Below are positions 38,637 through 50,036 of a DNA stretch of 64,000 nt, one piece after another (the first letter of the stretch is position 1; each line of letters starts with the position of its first letter). Location of the stretch: positions 497,001 through 561,000 of the forward strand of contig OW028577.1 of the NCBI GenBank assembly GCA_932294295.1, written 5' to 3'. The notes beneath the pieces are model-generated. The model saw only the letters and a list, made by a program, of their open reading frames with translations. It searched no databases and was not told the DNA's origin. Source of the DNA: Alitta virens (taxonomy: Eukaryota > Annelida > Polychaeta > Phyllodocida > Nereididae). Both the position numbers and the translations under genes were made by a program.

Positions 38637-41209
38637 ATGCCTGAGGGACCAGAGTTGCATCTAGCTGGGAGGTTTGTCAACCAAGTCTGTGCAAACCGCA
38701 CATTTTGTGGGAAAGTCGTGAAATCTGCAGTTTCATTGAGGAACCCTGACATACCCTGGGATACAGCTGCTTACAAAATTTCTGCAACTTCTCGTGGAAA
38801 AGAAGTGAAATTAACACTGACTGAAACATCAGATGATTCCAAAAAGATCAAAACAGCAACATCCAAGTTACTTAGCATTGTGTTTCGTTTTGGCATGTCA
38901 GGAAAGTTCAAGTTTCAACCCATAGAAGATTATAAAGTTGAAAAACATGCACATCTCAATTTCTTCTCCAAAGATGACATGGTCCTCAGTTTTGTGGATT
39001 ATAGAAGGTTTGGTCGATGGGAGGTGACAAGTGACTGGGGGCCGGATAGGGGACCGTGTGTTATTCTGGAGCCAGAGTTATTTAGGTATGTTGCAATTGC
39101 ATTGATCCTGACATCATCATGATGGGTTCTGCCAATATTTTATTTATTGATAATATTTGTGGCAAAAAAAAAACTTTGGTTCTCACAAATAAACCTTACT
39201 TATAATGAAGATTTGATCCGCTTAACACTGCTTAAGCAATGATCGAGTCTTGAACTGATGTTTTAAAGGCTGTCTTTAATTGCATACACTTCTTGTGTGT
39301 ATATACATGATATATTTGATAATATGTTGAGCAATGTGCATATAATTAATAAGTGGACCTTCACTGATTTTGTCTTTTCAGGAAATGTGTTTTGAATAGC
39401 CTGGAGGCAGCTGTGTTCAAGAAACCAATTTGTGAAGTTCTGTTAGCTCAAAAATACTTCAACGGAATTGGAAACTATTTACGGGCAGAGATTTTGTACA
39501 GGTAATTAACTAGTAAATCTTTTTAATTTTCAGGTGCACTTTGTGAAAAACAAAGTGCACCTGAAAATTAAAAAAAGATTTTTCAAGGCCAGAATAAGTT
39601 GATCATTTATCTAACTTGATTCTTAAATTGATGTGTTAGCGTTTTTTCTGTTTAATTTTCTAATGATTAACTTTCTTTTTTCAGGCTCAGCATTCCTCCA
39701 TTCACAGAAGCCAGGAGTGTTTTGGAACCTCTTAAGAACTCTGCAGAAGTCAAACGAGAAGAACCTGACATTTTAGACTTGTGTCACCAACTGCCTAATG
39801 ACGTTGTAAATCTGAGTAAGTTTCTTGAGTATATCGAGTTACTGGTTGTATACATTCATTTCTATTTGTGTCATAAATTAAACTTCATGTTATAATACGT
39901 CTTTCTTTTTTCTCATTAAGGTGGTGGAAAAGGCTACATTCACAGTCCAGATGATCCGGACGGTCATGATACATTTTGGGAATGGCTCCAATGTTACTAT
40001 AAGCCGGAAATGAAGAATATGGTCGACCACAACAGCCGAACAATTTGGTTCGATGGCCCAACGGGAAACTTAGTTCCTAAAGGTAACCTTTCTGCACTGT
40101 TTCTTGGCAAAGTTTGCAGAAAATAAAAAGCATCTTTGTCAGAACATAAGAGGAATTACAATAAGCCAAAAACAGTGACGCTATTTCATAAGAAGAAATC
40201 AATGATTAAATTTTACATTTATTACACATATATATATATATATTATTCTCTTGAAACACATTTAAAGCCATTAATGACCTCAGCTACCTTTGAATTAATT
40301 CCACAAAATTCTCCAATAGTTTGTGGTAAACTTGAAAGATAATCTCAGTAATCACATTGTTAAGATATATCTGCTTAGGGTTTCTTCAAAGTATACAAAT
40401 ATTTCATTCCTTACATGAAGTATCATCACATACTTTGTGATAGGCACACATAGCATGAACTTACACTGTTACATATTCTGATTGAACAGACAAGAAGAGC
40501 AGAGGACGTAAAGTTGTTCCTGCCACGAAGAAGAAGAGGAAGAATGAAGAGGAAGTAAAGAAAGATTCCCAGGTTTGGAACATAAAAAAGGTTATGCTGA
40601 TTGAAAAAAGAAAAGTTTCCGATATCCAATTAAGTCTCCACCTCACAAGCCACAACCTAATGGAAATTTTAACGCCTCTCTTGTTCATTGCTGCTTGTCA
40701 TGAGATTAAAGATGTTGGTGCATGACTTTTAACTTTCAAATTTTTGTCAACAAAAATTGGAAACAATAAGTTTCAATCTGCTTATGTATTTATTTTCACA
40801 TGTTCATTTTCACTGCTCATTTAAAAGACTGTACATAGAGGTTTTTTTCTTTCTTGTGCAGGACGAACAGGCTCCTAAGAGGAAGAGATCAGTAAACACT
40901 CGCGGAAAAGTTGAAAAACAAAAATCAGAAGAAGAAACGGCAAACGGAAGAGTCTCAAGGTCATCTTGTCGAAAGACTGAAGTTAAAAAAGAAACTCCAG
41001 AACCAGAAAAGAAGAAAACTACAAGAAAAGTCGCTAAAACTGCGACTAAAAGAGTTGTTCATGAAAACGCTAAAGAGCAAAAGAAAAATGGCAAAATAAA
41101 TGAATGCAACATAGTGGAATTATCGAAAAATGGAGTAAAGGGGAAAAAGACTAGAGGACAATTGCAAAAGCCAAAAAAGGCAGCAGCGAAAAAAGTGAAA
41201 ACTAAATGA
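38637..41209 (+). CDS. NEIL1: NEIL1, endonuclease VIII-like DNA glycosylase
   Basis: Nuclear base-excision-repair glycosylase/AP lyase removing oxidised pyrimidines and ring-opened purines. Exons: 38637-39085, 39382-39501, 39685-39815, 39921-40082, 40490-40572, 40862-41209, giving 430 residues (human 390). It begins MPEGPELH: Pro2 is the Schiff-base nucleophile after Met removal and Glu3 the general acid. The H2TH region is LLAQKYFNGIGNYLRAEIL. The zincless finger ends SRTIWFDGPTGNLVPK, with the Arg that contacts DNA. The lesion-recognition-loop lysine matching human K242 is K237 in GGKGY, codon AAA at 39929-39931. The last two exons give a disordered, highly basic tail of about 145 residues. 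A poly(A) signal lies at 41699-41704. Confidence 0.96.
39515..39581. repeat. Intronic inverted repeat in NEIL1
   Basis: Left arm 39515-39543 and right arm 39551-39581 are complementary over 29 bases apart from two extra A in the right arm, with a 7-base loop. It lies in the 183-base intron between exons 2 and 3 and would form a strong RNA hairpin. The left arm also contains a ttttcaggtgcac splice-site-like word. Confidence 0.85.
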
Positions 41210-42986
41210 GATACTATGATATACTTGGAATATTTTATGGTGCCGTTCACAAAATATATATATATGCATGTGCGAGTTATTGATTATGATCCAGCTAATG
41301 CTGCTTGCAGCATAGCTGGATTTTTGCAGTCGGTGAGATGAAGTTGGTTTAATGTCCTGTTGACTAAATGGTTCCCAAAATGGAAGGGAATGGATTGGCT
41401 GAGCATTGCATCCCTAAGATGGGATGTACAGTAAAGTAGTAGGCTACAAACAATTTGAAAGAATGCAGCGTTTCAACCTATGCACTGTAAACATGGTAAA
41501 TGTCTTGCAGAAAATTACGAACCGTTTTGCCAAGTGATAAAGCTGAAATTAGTTGACCTGATGTTGAGGGCTCTACTTTACAGCTGGACCTCAAAACCCG
41601 TGGGTTCTAGTTATTTGGATGTGATCTGAGCAATGGGTATTCTTACGAGTGGGTACTTCATTTCAAAGCAGAGGTATGACATAATGTATATTTTGTATAA
41701 TAAAAAATACATATTTTACTAAAATTAATTGTTTATTGTACATGATTACATGCATCAAAAGATTTTAGAGTCTGTGGGTATTATCACTTAAATGGGCGCC
41801 AGTATATGTAACAAAATGCAGAAAATTAGGTTGCTTATTTTTTTCCACTGACATTACTTCATGCAAACAGAAAAGTTAGTGTATAAGCAGCAAAGCTTAA
41901 ATTATTGTCTTTTTCTGAAATCGTTGGTTAAGTAATGCATTTTTACTCATAAAATGTCCTGATTTTTTTCACTTAAAACGGAGTTGTACATGGTTTTACA
42001 ACTTACTACCTTACAACACTGTTTATACCTGCATAGCAAATAGACTTGTAAAATACAGATCACCAACCAGCTGTATAATTCATCTACCAACTTGATGTAA
42101 ATACTTGAAATTTTTTAATTATATTTTATCCCCCTCCCCCCCTCACTTAATAAAATATATGTAACGGCTATATCTAACAGATAAATAAATCCAGAAACAT
42201 TCACTTCTGTCTGATGAAACATTCCACTGATCTAAGCACTTTCTGGTATTAAAATATAAATCTTCTTGTTCATCTCCATTAGGAGGTTAAAAAAGTCAGC
42301 AGTAAACGGAGTTGTAATTTTTTTTTCTTCTAAAGGTGAGGACACACCTATTTCTGGTCATGGAAAATTGCAAACCATATATGAACAGTGTTTTCGGTAT
42401 TATCTGCATTGCATATTTTAATTGAAGACAAAAAGATTTGGGAACTCTATATTTGGAGTTTTTAGATCACAATGACAATTTCAGTATACGAAGGTAGGTG
42501 GGCAGACATTAAAATTGTATGGACTTCAAGGCACCTAACCTGAACTGAGAGATCTCTTCTTACCAGACATCAACATTGTTCTCATGCCATAAATGCACAC
42601 AATTTTGAAAACAGACTGAAAATTGAACCATTTTTTTTACGAAGATATGCCATTTTGAAATCAGCAGACAGAAATTTTCAATTAGGGGGCCCTTGTATTT
42701 GTTTACCCATGCATTCTTTTATTATTTGCAGTTAATGCAGATGAGGGACTATCATTTCATCAGTTTATCTCTCTCAAAAAGCGTAGGTACAATCAGCAGT
42801 GTGTTTTGCCAATTAAGTGAATGAAATAGTAATAAGTGTCACATAACAGCAGAGCTGGAGAATCTTATTGAAATATGTTAATAAAAGCACAAGCATGTAG
42901 CAACCATAATTGTAATCAACTGCACAGAGCAAGATTTTGCAGGAAATTCAAAGGGAGAAATAAAAACGACCATTGATCAAAAACGT
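41210..42986. other. Intergenic region between NEIL1 and C3orf38
   Basis: AT-rich convergent spacer holding the 3' UTRs of both genes; NEIL1 poly(A) signal at 41699. No coding region or clear repeat seen. Confidence 0.55.
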
Positions 42987-45878
42987 TTATGCCTGTATTG
43001 GCACTTTTTTTGGGGTTGCAACTCTAAGTTTTAAGGTAGTAATTTTAATCCGCCAGTTTTGTTGCATGGTAGGGTCTCTTATTAATCCAAATTGCTGCTC
43101 GAAAAGTCCTATAGCAGTTGGCCCTCTGTGCACAGTTCCGCAAACGAGAACATTGCAAAGTCCATGAGGTTCTGTTCTACATTGCGTCCCGTTTTTCTCC
43201 AAATTCGGAAAGAAAAATATTTCTTCTTCACAAATAAAAGCTGAAAGTCTTCTAGCAATAAGGTCTCCTCCATTATAAATTTCTCTGCGAGTTTCCTCTC
43301 CAGCAACTAATAACTTCATCTGACAATCGGGAAAGAAATGATGCGGTCCCCAGTCGTGCGACGTTTTGTGTTTGTGATCATTTAAAATTTTGAAGAACCA
43401 AGAAGCAAAAGCTTGTGCCATTTCTGAACTTTGAATGTCCTCCTTTTCAATTTGATTTTCGTTGTGAGATTCAACTTCTTGAACTTGTCGATAAGGAACA
43501 GCCTCTTTCTGATAGTCTGCATTGCTATCAATCCGCTCCAAGTTCTGAAATTAAGACACAATTTATTAAGATATCTGAAAATTATTAATTTAACAATGCT
43601 CGTCAGCATAGTTGTGATGAGCATTACTGTAGTCTTAAGTACAAGTGTGATTTGAAAGATCATTGTCAAACATTTGTAGTCCTACGTACCGGCAACAAGT
43701 CCTCTGCAGTGACAGCTTCAGACTCCCATTGTTGGAGAATCACCCTTATAAGAGTTGGTTTGTCCACTTTGGCAGGAACTTGTATGTTTTCTTGGTAGCA
43801 GTATTGAAATAAAATATCCCTTAATATTTTCTTGCGTCGTAACAGCTCTGCAGGATCCATGGTAAATGCGATAATGGCATTGTGCACATCTGCAAATCAA
43901 CAGAATTATAATGCATTATCAGCATAGTAAGCCCTTGATATTTTATCAAAGGTACAACATATTAATCACTGAAAGACGAATTAAACATTTTTATTTTTTT
44001 AAAGTTAGGTCAGTTGGCAGGGAATATTATCTTCTGTTTATTTCCTTGCTCAGAATCAAGGCTAATGAGCAACAAAAGTGGGTTTCACATTACAGGGGTG
44101 GACTGGCAATATGGATAGTTTGTTGGTCTAAGCGGTCCAACCAAAGAAGCCACGATTGTTCAACAATAATGCAGACCAAAAACTCATCTTAGGGCATCAG
44201 GCAGACCACACACATATAATTAATATGAATTTAGGTTAATTATATTTATAAAGATGAACTTAATTAAGAATTTGTAATGAAGACTGTGATTTCTCAAATA
44301 ATACAACAAAATTATGTCCATGAAATTAGCAATGAAGCATTAAATGCATATAATTAAAGCTCAGACAAAAATAAGATAATTTTTACTTGGTCTGCTAATA
44401 CCTGGTCTGCACAATCTAATACTAACATAAAACTTGGTCTGCATTTTCTCAAATCTGCACTTTGTCAGACTTGGTCTGCACTTTGTCAGACCTGGTCTGC
44501 ATTTTATCAGATCTGGTCTGCCCTTTCTGTTACTAATATAGAAACATGGTTTGCACTCTTTCAAATCTGAATAGTCTGTATTTTCAGACTTAGGTCTTCT
44601 TTTTTTTCTCAGACTGCACTGTCCCAGAGTGGGTCTGTATTTTATCAGATCTGGTCTGCATTTTCTATAACAAATATAATCTGGTATGCATTTTCTATAA
44701 CTTTCTATGACTAACTCTTTACTAACATCAAACTTGGTCTGCATTCTCCGAAATCTTGTCTCATACCTGGTCTGCATTTTCCTAAACTTGGTCTGCATTT
44801 TCTAAACTTGGTCTGCATTATAATATTGGCATTATCTTTAACATATTGGTCTGCAGAAAAACATTGTAACTGTATTTATATACTACTTTACTTTACCTTT
44901 GGAGAGAAGTCATTTAGGATTGAGGAAAAAATTACCAATCAAAAGGTGAAAAGTTTCAATAGCTTCTGGCCAGTCATTTCATGTAATTTGTTCTTTAATG
45001 TACGCTTTCCTATTATAGTTTTTTTTTAAATTAAGCTGGTGATTGCTAAAACTTCTTTTTGTCAACGCTTGTTGGTTTTAGTGTGATGTAGTGTCCCGGG
45101 CCTCAGCAGTGACCCCACCTTCTAGCACTTGGCCAGTAGGGATATCCTTTGTGGCCGAATGGTTAGAGGTGTGGGTAAAGCTGCTCATGACATGGTGGAC
45201 ACAATCCGGGCACCTCTGTGAGCATGAATTAGGGGTTGAAGGCCAGACTAGGCAGTTCGAATCCCGCTCACAGGGGGTATATAAATAGAATTGCGATGTT
45301 TGACTTGTGATGTTAGTCAAAATCGCAAGAAAGTATGGGGGATGTGATGTAGTGTCCCGGGCCTCAGCAGTGACCCCACCTTCTAGCACTTGGCCAGAAG
45401 GGATATCCTTTGTGGCCGAATGGTTAGAGGTGTGGGTAAAACTGCTCATGACATTAGTTCTGGTCCGCATGGTCCGCATTATACACTCACCCGTCAGTCC
45501 GCCTCGGGTTACTTTTTTTTATTTGTCAATTCGAAATGCCTTAAAAAATTCAGTTTGGAGCTTGTGAAGTCAGTAGTGAGAGTCAACAAAAGCATGTTCA
45601 ACTAATTGAACTTTTAGAAGCTCTTACAGTAACCGACACCTAAGTTGCGGCCGTCAATACCAGTTGCAGTTTCTAAAACTTGGGACCTAGGCCTAGCTTA
45701 TGAGTTTACTAGTACAATTTGTACAATATATATAAACAGCCTAACTTATCAAAAACCAACCATTGCTTGATTCGGGTAAGATCTTGCCTCCTGTGACTGT
45801 CACAAAGAGTGACATTAGTGCAGGATTCGGTAAAAGACGCAAAAGTTTCTCACAACCACTCTTTGCTAGATGGTTCAT
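42987..45878 (-). CDS. C3orf38: C3orf38 homologue
   Basis: Minus-strand exons: 45878-45761, 43889-43690, 43544-42987, giving 291 residues. Exon 1 (MNHLAKSGCEKLLRLLPNPA) parallels the start of human C3orf38. Exon 2 contains DPAELLRRKKILRDILFQYC, matching the human [20 protein letters not shown] stretch. Exon 3 carries the conserved C-terminal domain: DWGPHHFFPDCQMKL, EEIFFFPNLEKNGTQCRTEP, GTVHRGPTAIGLFEQQFGLI and NWRIKITTLKLRV. The fold is related to NTF2-like proteins; human C3orf38 has been linked to apoptosis, but its molecular role is poorly known. The chosen start (45878) aligns with the human start; an in-frame Met 40 codons upstream would give an unconserved extension. Intron 1 (about 1.9 kb) contains a degenerate tandem repeat and two SINE-like copies. 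Confidence 0.88.
44372..44822. repeat. Degenerate tandem repeat (TTGGTCTGCATTTT units)
   Basis: About twenty copies of a tggtctgcattttct-like word with variable spacers (20-40 bases). It lies in intron 1 of the C3orf38 gene. On the minus strand it stays open and reads as KCRPDL-type repeats, which is a by-product of the repeat and not a gene. Confidence 0.75.
45083..45270 (+). repeat. tRNA-derived SINE-like element, copy 1
   Basis: Contains a box A (tggccgaatgg, 45152-45162) and a box B (gttcgaatcc, 45255-45264) as in tRNA-Ser/Leu-like SINE heads. The boxes are about 93 bases apart, wider than in most tRNA genes. Its first 110 bases are repeated at 45344-45453. Confidence 0.6.
45344..45453 (+). 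repeat. Direct repeat of the SINE-like element, copy 2
   Basis: Nearly identical to 45083-45192, including box A, but the sequence diverges after ctcatgacat and box B is absent. The pair looks like a partial tandem duplication. Confidence 0.8.
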
Positions 45879-46514
45879 TTTGACATGCGACACCTGTGAG
45901 AAATTTTCACCAACCATAAAGTTATGCATAGAGTGAACTATTGTCAAACTAGCATTTAACAAAGTCTTTAAAACACTAAAATGGTTCTTTTTTGCCATGA
46001 AGACCTTAATATTTTAGCTATTGTGATGTATTTTGTGTTTTTTTCATGAAACAACAATTGACCGAGGCGCCATCTTTCGTTTTGTGAGAAACTAAATCTG
46101 ACAAGATGTGAGATGAAAGTGGATTGCTAGATTAATTTTATAATTTCAGGTAATTAATGCAATTTGACTTTATTTTGATGTGTTGGCAATACGTACAGTT
46201 ATTTCAGTTTCTAATGGTGAAATTTTAACGAAATCGTTGTTGCAAGACATGCAGTTTATGATTGATGTCCAACATTGTGCATTTTGCTCATCTGTCTTTC
46301 ATGGCCACTGATGTCATTGTCTTAGATGATAAGATAGTGCCATTAATTGAATAAATACAGTATTCAGTTTACAATCAGATTTACTGCATACTCTGCAATT
46401 TTAGGGGATGCCCCGGTCTTTTCGATGTTTTAATTGCAATCCGCATTAATGGAACTTCAATGTTTTAACACAAATATGTGAATTTCAGGTTTTTGTGTTA
46501 AAGACAAATTTAAA

Positions 46515-46605
46515 CATATCTCAGTGCACAGTGAAGTTAATCGAAAGTTGCCTGGGGAGCTGAGTCAATTAAATTACAGCAGAATTTTATTCTATATTTT
46601 GTGTA
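46515..46605 (+). repeat. Left arm of a 91-base inverted repeat pair
   Basis: Reverse complement of 47556-47646 with about four mismatches. Together the arms bracket the first two coding exons of the MS4A-like gene. Confidence 0.9.
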
Positions 46606-46622
46606 CAAAAATAATGAATTTA

Positions 46623-46752
46623 TAGTACAGTAACGGAGGGCGGGTATTTTCGACACATTAAAATGTTTAATAACATTTTTTCCTTTTTTTAACAAACAAA
46701 TTTAAGTGTCGAAAATACCTGCCCTGTTGATAATACCCTCCGTTATGGTACT
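46623..46752. mobile_element. MITE-like foldback upstream of MS4A-like gene
   Basis: The ends tagtacagtaacggagggcg and accctccgttatggtacta, and the inner segments tattttcgacac / gtgtcgaaaata, form long imperfect inverted repeats. No coding capacity; superfamily not recognised. Confidence 0.6.
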
Positions 46753-46852
46753 ACATAGTGGCTGTTTACAGTAGGTAGCTGTACGAAAAGCAAGTTTATT
46801 CTTTGTTGTACAATGTCTGTTTATCATATTTTCAGCCAACATCGCTGCCACC

Positions 46853-49800
46853 ATGCCGTCTCAAGTGTCATCTCCGACGTACATCATCGGTGGAGCAGGT
46901 TTCACCCAACATGACAGTTTCTGGACTAAAATGACCACTGCATTGTCCATTACACAGCTTATGATTGGCATCTCTTGTGTGGCTTTTCATGTTACTGCGT
47001 TTTATATTGACAAATCAGTCAATCAGCCTCTGCATTATATCGGAGAAGGCCTGCTGACTGGGGGTGTAGTATGTATTGCAAATTAATTATGGTGTATGAT
47101 ATATTATTCACCCTAACCTGTGGAGAATTTGTCTTTTGATAAAAGTTTAATAAGTAATTTTTTTTAATCAATATTCAACTATGGCCAGTTTATCCTGCAA
47201 CTGAAGTGTATTTACGACTATCTAAACAGTATTGTGTCGAATAAGCCATCTAATATGCGGTAATTAGTTCACTATTACTATTGAATGTATACCATGAAAC
47301 CATCTTCATGCCAGGTCAAGATTTGACCAGTTTTTCATGTATTCGTTCATTGTATGGTGTGATATATTTACTTTCAGATTATTGTTGCTGGCATATTTGG
47401 CTTTGCTTCCTCCAAGAGAAAGTCAAACTGTTCAGTAAGTCTCTTGTCTGAATCACAGATTTTAGCATTATACCTCTTTGCTTTGATGTATATTTAATTA
47501 ATGACCATTTTCTTGCTGGAATTATTCTAAAGACAAAATAATGTTTGTGCGTTTCTACACAAAATATAGAATAAAATTCTGCTGTAATTTAATTGACTCA
47601 GCCCCCCAGGCAACTTTCGATTAACTTCACTGCGCACTGGGATATGTGAATTTCAGGTTTTTGTGTTTATCACATTTCTTAAACAATGATTTTGTTAGAA
47701 GTAAACTCCTAAAGTTGTGCATTTTTAATTATTTTGAGTACTAGGAATTGGGAATATAAATCACATTGACAGATCAACATGAATGAAAATGGTTGCCTCA
47801 CGGGTATTTTGTTCTTTTTAGATAATAACATTCCTGGTGTTGTCGGTGCTAGCGGGACTGTTTGCGTTATTTCCAATGGTGTTTGGGATCATGGGAGCAA
47901 CTATGATGTTCGGGGAGACTGCAAGTTTAATGGTGAGTCATGCTAGCTGTATTTGAAGAACATAATTCTTAAGTCAAAAGTAAGACGAAATACTGAATTA
48001 AGAGAGCACCATCCAAGGTCACTGACGCCAAATTGGTGTCAACTGCATACCCTCTCGATCATCTCCTCATTACATCTGCCCCTGGCATCTGGCGGCTGCT
48101 AACCTTCAGACCAGCAGTGCTGAGACAGTTCACGGCTTTGAAATGTTAGGAATCAACAATGATCAAGCAACACTCTTAGAGATTACATCTCTGATGCAGG
48201 GACTGTCCCAGGACTGATAAATCAGTGTACTTAAAACACGTCAGCTTGTTAGGTTATCATTTTACTCACATTACCTTTCAGATGCCGATTAGTCAGCTAG
48301 TCCTGGCGACTGTGGAAATAATCGTTGCCACGTGGTCCATCGGAGTATGTTCCCAAGCTCTTTGCTGCCCAAATTCTGCCGTGAGTTTGTGTTTTGTATT
48401 GACGTCATTGATCGATACTATTGTCGTTTAGTATTCTTATGTATTCCAATAAACAATGATATATACAAAGTATCCATTCATCTTTATTCATAATGAGAGT
48501 TGCAGACTCACGAAGTCTGCTTTGTATTCCTCTCAAAAGTAATTCCTATTTGTGGCTTGACTAAGTTTGGGTCGTTACCTGTTCAATTCATGTCGTACAA
48601 TGTGTACATGAACTATTAAATTTACTCTTTCTATATTTCCAATAGGTGTTTTGATGTACACACTTATTAAGTTTATTAGATGAAGAATAGTTGTAGCTAT
48701 TTGTTTGCATATAAATTCATTAGTTGTCATCACCTGTTCAAACTAATACCCTACCTTAACCTTAACCTTAACCGTAACCTTAACCTTAACCTTAACCTTA
48801 ACCTTAACCTTAACCTTAACCTTAACCTTAACCTTAACCTTCTTTTTGTTTTTGCATTCTACAGTTGGCGCAGTCAGCAAACAGAATGATGGGCGGTGGC
48901 TTGACGCAGTTTGTGGCTTCAGGAGACGGTCAGCATGTTGTAATTTTCAGCGCTGGACCAAACCAACCTCCGATGATGTATGCTGGGAGAGACGGAGCGA
49001 TGCCTTATCTTGTTCAAGGTCAGACTTGGACTCATGATTGACCTGTATAATGAAACTTATTTGTAATGAAATATATTTGAGAATGTAGACTTACCTTTAC
49101 AACTTTTCCATGGAATAGTCTCAGCTAGCTCACAGAAATAACTTCTAGGAGCAAGTAAAATATAACTGGGAAGTCAAGCAAAATGATTAATGAATATTGA
49201 TAATGAAGTAATTTTATTTATAATTTGTCTTATTTTTCCATGAACATTACACACGCTGAAGTGATCAAGCAGCATGTGCCGAGACCAAAATTAAACCAAC
49301 ACAATTGAAGTACAATGTGAAATGTTCTATATTTCACAGGGGTGCCGGGTGTTCAGTATGCCAACTTGGGAACTGTAGCAGCAGCCGGAACCCAAACGTG
49401 TAGCCCTGATATCGAACAGGCCCAAGGTTTGGCTGCTATGGCAACGTCTAATACTGCTGGTGAGTTATTGCTGGGTTGCACACTTTGTTTTTTTAAAAGA
49501 GGTGGCCCACTTTTATGGTAATGATAAAAATTTTGTGGTGCCTTGTTTAGGCTAGGGCAAGAAAAAGACCCCACATGTTTAGCAGATGTGTAAGATGGTG
49601 TGGACTCCAAGCAGCATCTCATTACATCAGCCTGGACTGGTCTTACATTAAAGCTAACTAAGCTTAAGACCAATATCGTTGAGACAGTACAATACTATAG
49701 ATGATACATTATCAAACTTGGCTGTGTATATATTCAGGTACACCTGGTCCACTTCCTACTCCCACAAAACCAAATGACACCCGAGATGAAGATGAGAAGA

Positions 49801-50036
49801 TGAAACTGCTGGAGGAAGAAATAGAAGATGATGACGAGGATGAAGATGATGAAGAGGAACTGGTGATGGAGGAAGCTGCTGCCATCCCCATTCCCACATC
49901 CCGCATCCCTGCTACTGCTGCTGCCCTGACCAAGTGCCAACCACCTCCTCGTAAGCCTCCATCACAACCGGATGTCCCTGCGACCGAGATTCCCTTTGAG
50001 ACGGAGGATGAAAATGCCCATTTATTGGGCGAGTGA
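46853..50036 (+). CDS. Four-pass MS4A/CD20-like membrane protein with acidic tail
   Basis: Exons: 46853-47068, 47378-47434, 47822-47932, 48282-48380, 48865-49018, 49340-49459, 49738-50036, giving 351 residues from MPSQVSSPTYIIGGAGF. Four hydrophobic segments fit the CD20-like fold: ALSITQLMIGISCVAFHVTA, GEGLLTGGV joined to IIVAGIFGFA, IITFLVLSVLAGLFALFPMV and QLVLATVEIIVATWSIGVCS, the last followed by a CCP-type juxtamembrane Cys cluster. The C-terminal half is cytosolic: Gly/Pro/Met-rich, then a run of about 25 mainly Asp/Glu residues (EEEIEDDDEDEDDEEELVME), then proline-rich. ATG context gccaccATGc is strong. A 3' splice site just upstream implies a 5' UTR exon. MS4A proteins act as surface signalling adaptors or chemosensors; the role here is unknown. 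Poly(A) signal at 50908-50913. Confidence 0.82.
47556..47646 (-). repeat. Right arm of the 91-base inverted repeat pair
   Basis: Inverted copy of 46515-46605, in the intron after exon 2. The neighbouring word tgaatttcaggtttttgtgt lies in direct, not inverted, orientation next to both arms (about 46480 and 47647). Confidence 0.9.
48057..48128 (-). repeat. Dispersed repeat fragment, reverse copy
   Basis: catctcctcattacatctgc ... ccttcagaccagcagtgctgagacag is the reverse complement of the module at 18886 and 30902. It lies in an intron of the MS4A-like gene. Confidence 0.55.
48752..48840. repeat. (CCTTAA)n hexamer array
   Basis: About 14 tandem hexamers, one with a G substitution, ending 24 bases before the acceptor of the exon at 48865. 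The hexamer (TTAAGG on the other strand) differs from the TTAGGG telomere repeat. Confidence 0.9.
49607..49690 (-). repeat. Dispersed repeat, reverse copy
   Basis: tggactccaagcagcatctc, attacatcagcctggactggtc and agcttaagaccaatatcgtt mirror the forward copy at 30902 in reverse. It lies in the last intron of the MS4A-like gene. Confidence 0.6.

Noticed and set aside
44361..44798. 145-codon minus-strand frame with KCRPDL repeats
   Set aside because: Produced by the TTGGTCTGCATTTT tandem repeat inside an intron.
45140..45275. Functional tRNA gene
   Set aside because: Box A and box B are present, but the spacing is too long and no convincing acceptor stem or anticodon arm forms.
45078..45479. 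133-codon minus-strand frame with an internal duplication
   Set aside because: The duplication is the SINE-like direct repeat, and box A/box B lie within it; no gene signature.
45879..45998. Longer N-terminus for the C3orf38 homologue starting at 45998
   Set aside because: The extra 40 residues have no counterpart in the human protein, whose start aligns with the Met at 45878.
48752..48840. Interstitial telomere
   Set aside because: The unit is CCTTAA, not CCCTAA; without other evidence it is a simple repeat.
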